Assembly: GCA_001179505.1 (NCBI GenBank)
Contig: CDMY01000288.1
Coordinates: forward strand, 1 to 64,000
Direction: 5' to 3'
Source of the DNA: Vitrella brassicaformis
Lineage: Eukaryota; Sar; Vitrellaceae
Length of the DNA stretch: 64,000 nt
Shown here piece by piece: positions 61,691 to 64,000 of this stretch (position 1 is the first letter of the stretch; the number at the start of each line of letters is the position of its first letter). The position numbers and the translations under genes were made by a program. The notes beneath the pieces are model-generated. The model was not told the DNA's origin, made no database searches, and saw only the letters and a list, made by a program, of their open reading frames with translations.

Positions 61691-63484
61691 GTGTGTGAGT
61701 CGGGAGTATTTCAGTGCATGGCGGGCTGCTCCGGTGCTGGCCGTCTAGATACTCACCCAGAGTCCGGACGAGTCCTTCGGCGACTTCAAATGGCGGGTGA
61801 GTGACGCATGGGACACGAAGACACATCAAGCACAGATACACACCACTCTGTGTTTGTGTGGGTGTGTGTGTGAGCAGGCGATGCAGGAGTACTCGGCGCA
61901 GCGACGGGCCATGGCCTCCTCTACCACACACTCCTTTGCCATGCACCCACTCGCCGACTGGAGTGCTGTGTTCATCGTCAACGAGCTGATCCTAGGCCAG
62001 ACACTGCACGAGTTCTTCTGCACGAGGTATGAGTGAATGGAGAAACACACGCACACACCACATCCGTGTGTGGCGGTTGACGCATACACACATACACACA
62101 TACACACATTCTGTTCCTCAGGGTGAGTTTGGACGTCCCGATCGACATGGCCGAGACCTCGATCATCATTTTCGGCACCATCAGCGCGATTCACCACATG
62201 CACCTCACCCTGTAAGCCACATAGTACACAACACCACACGGCAAACATCAACTCGAAGCGACATGATTGTGTGTATCGACCAGAGATCTCTACCATCGGG
62301 ACCTGAAGCTCCAGAACATCATGGTCGCGGTGCGGTGGGAGGACAAGGTGAGGCGCGGCGGCCAGAAGGTGCGCTGCCCCGTGGTGGCTGAGGTGAAGAT
62401 CCTCGACTTCGGCGGGGCTAAGTGCGACCGCCTCGGGTGCGCAAAGTGCAAAACACCCATCACACATACATACGCCGCACACACACACACACACACACAT
62501 GTAGCTGCTCTGTCATCTGTGTGTGTGTGTGTGTGTGTGTTTGTGTCCCTTCCTTGACAGCATGTCGCCATTGGCCTACGGTACGTTCACCCTGTTTCCG
62601 CCCGGGGTCAGGGAGTGGCGCGACCGCCGGGGTCAGTGGCCCCAGGTGGACAGCCACGGCATCGGGACGGTCCTGTTCGACTGCCTCCGCCTTGCCTCCT
62701 TGCCGCCCTCTCCCACCTGCAGTGCGTCCCAGTACATCGCGCAGACACGCTGCGACCTGGTACGCTCTGGCCGCACGACACACCGATGGAGACTCTCACT
62801 GCATGAACACCTGCGTGTCCGTGTCTGTGTCTGTGTCTGTGTGTCATTCATGTGTTGATTCATGCAGTCCAGGATCCTAGCGTTGCCTTTTGGCTATGAC
62901 GTCGATGACTACCCCCACATGGTGACCTCGGTCATCCAGCGCCGTATCGATGAGGAGATCGACAAAGTCCGCAGGGAGTGCATCGTCTGGCCGGAGCAGA
63001 ACAACCAGAGCGAGGCGTTCAAGGTGCTCCTCGGGGTCGCGTCACTCTTGCTGCGGGCCGACCCGGCGCTCCGCTCGACGCCCTCACAGGTGTGCAGCAT
63101 CCGCACATAGATGGAGACACTCACACACTGACCCACTCGGCGTCTCTGACCTCTCTGCCTGCAGGTGTTGAGGGAGCTGTACACGGCATCTGTACCGCGA
63201 CAGCGCAGTGCGCTGGCTGTGCGAGCAATACGTCTTGCAGCAAGCCTTCCTGCCCGCGGGCCGCGGAATGGCCCACTGGCAGACACTGCGAGTTGACAGA
63301 GGCTTCGAGATACGCGTCGCCTCTGGCTCAGACACACGCCCCCCACCCACACAGCCCTCGGTGTCTGCCTGCAGGTGCTGCGTGAGCTGTTCACGGCAGC
63401 TGTGCGAGCACTTTGTGGCCCAGCACACACAGCTCGTACGTATGGGCGCACTGCAGGTATGTCTCGCTCGCACTGATCCCCCAG
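61691..63484 (+). pseudogene. type 2 divergent kinase copy, TAG at the catalytic lysine
   Basis: The first exon reads APVLAV, TAG (61746-61748), ILTQSPDESFGDFKW, aligning with FAVKILKKEPNE; the stop replaces the beta3 lysine codon (AAG to TAG). The following exons are intact: EYSAQRRAMASSTTHSFAM, VNELILGQTLHEFF, LDVPIDMAETSIIIFG, catalytic loop YHRDLKLQN, ILDFGGAKC, AYGTFTLFPPG and a C-lobe. The last exon (VLRELYTASVP) shifts frame near 63205 to reach LCEQYVLQQAFLPAGRG, and is followed by a second, similar exon (VLRELFTAAV, 63383-63454). Apart from the first exon this is the best-preserved copy in the cluster. Confidence 0.7.
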
Positions 63485-63530
63485 ACATGTAGCAAGGTTC
63501 TCATGTCGCTTGCTGTGTGTATGTGTATAT

Positions 63531-63575
63531 GTGTCAGCCCATCGCCGCCTACAATTTATATTTCCGTGTCTGTTT
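63531..63575 (+). repeat. short TTTTATATTC repeat, copy 4
   Basis: CAGCCCATCGCCGCCTACAA then TTTATATTTCC, close to copy 3 in sequence. It again marks a junction between two kinase pieces. Confidence 0.6.
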
Positions 63576-63952
63576 CCAGCTCAACGAATGCACAGCGCTT
63601 AGGCTTGTGCGCTGGGTGGATCTCGCGATGTTCCTCAAGACGGGCGGCAAAAGACGGACGGCCGGGAGCAAAACGCCATACCGGTAAAGAAGGCACGTGG
63701 CGTGCCCTTGTCTGAGGTAGGGGAGCCAGGGCATACCAGCACATCGAAGCGCCCTGCTCTCGACTGGCCGATGGATTCTTTCTCCACCCTTCTGTGCGTT
63801 GATTGATCGCTCAGTTCGTGTCGGGTGAGGGATTTCGCGGAGTATCCCTGATGATGGCTTTAGAAGCTGTCGATAGTGCGCCAGCTTCTGGAGGTCCTAA
63901 CCTTCCTGCATTCGTGACGGATCGTCCACCGAGACGTAAAGCCGTCAAACGG
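63576..63952 (+). pseudogene. type 1 divergent kinase relic at the window edge
   Basis: AIPVKKARGVPLSE matches AIYVEKAEGLQLSE of the type 1 gene, at an exon end with a GT donor (about 63717). The next piece (from about 63812) ends LLEVLTFLHS, TGA, RIVHRDVKPSN, matching LEALAFLHSECIIHRDVKPA. The preceding part of that exon carries further stops. The rest would lie beyond the window. Confidence 0.65.
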
Positions 63953-64000
63953 TACGGAAACGAGGGAGGGAGGGCAAAACATCGGTATGTCTCCTCGCCT

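Overview
The window is eukaryotic nuclear DNA. Genes are GC-rich and cut into many short exons (often 70-200 nt) by short GT-AG introns that are full of TG/CA repeats and commonly end in TGTGTGCAG. The mix of a plant-type DYRK kinase, a NEK-type kinase fused to EF-hands, F-box proteins and TG-microsatellite introns fits a photosynthetic alveolate. My best guess is a chromerid such as Vitrella brassicaformis; this is inference from style and content, not a database match.

Layout. 0-2 kb: weak minus-strand coding signals. 2.2-7.3 kb: a head-to-head pair of divergent protein kinase-like genes (called type 1, minus, and type 2, plus), each interrupted by one in-frame TAG. 7.3-8.8 kb: a convergent intergenic region with a dispersed palindromic repeat, a G-run block and a perfect 25-bp hairpin. 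8.8-11 kb: an F-box gene (minus). 13.0-20.6 kb: a 37-exon gene whose frame closes exactly and encodes a NEK-like kinase plus EF-hands. 21.5-22.1 kb: a kinase relic with an inverted copy of its glycine-loop exon. 22.3-25.0 kb: an unrecognised leucine-rich protein. 25.7-31.2 kb: a LisH-DYRK kinase of the plant DYRKP type. 31.5-34.2 kb: a divergent pair, a lineage-specific protein with an internal exon duplication (minus) and a small membrane protein (plus). 35.0-38.2 kb: an NBR1-like protein with PB1 and FW domains (minus, crossed by a 300-N gap). 38.5-42.4 kb: a dihydroorotate dehydrogenase-like enzyme (minus) and an F-box protein (plus), 71 bp apart. 43.2-45.5 kb: a low-complexity protein (minus). 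45.9-50.6 kb: an RS-domain, splicing-factor-like protein (plus). 51.1-53.3 kb: a probable mitochondrial protein (minus).

54.6-64 kb is a graveyard of tandem, same-strand kinase fragments of both types. They are broken by truncations, frameshifts, stops and a lost splice donor, and interleaved with a second copy of the 31-33 kb family and a short repeat found four times. The same kinase family therefore occurs at both ends of the window and as a relic in the middle. The most unusual signals are the repeated in-frame TAG codons in otherwise aligned kinase reading frames, the NEK/EF-hand fusion, and the hairpin made from an inverted kinase exon.
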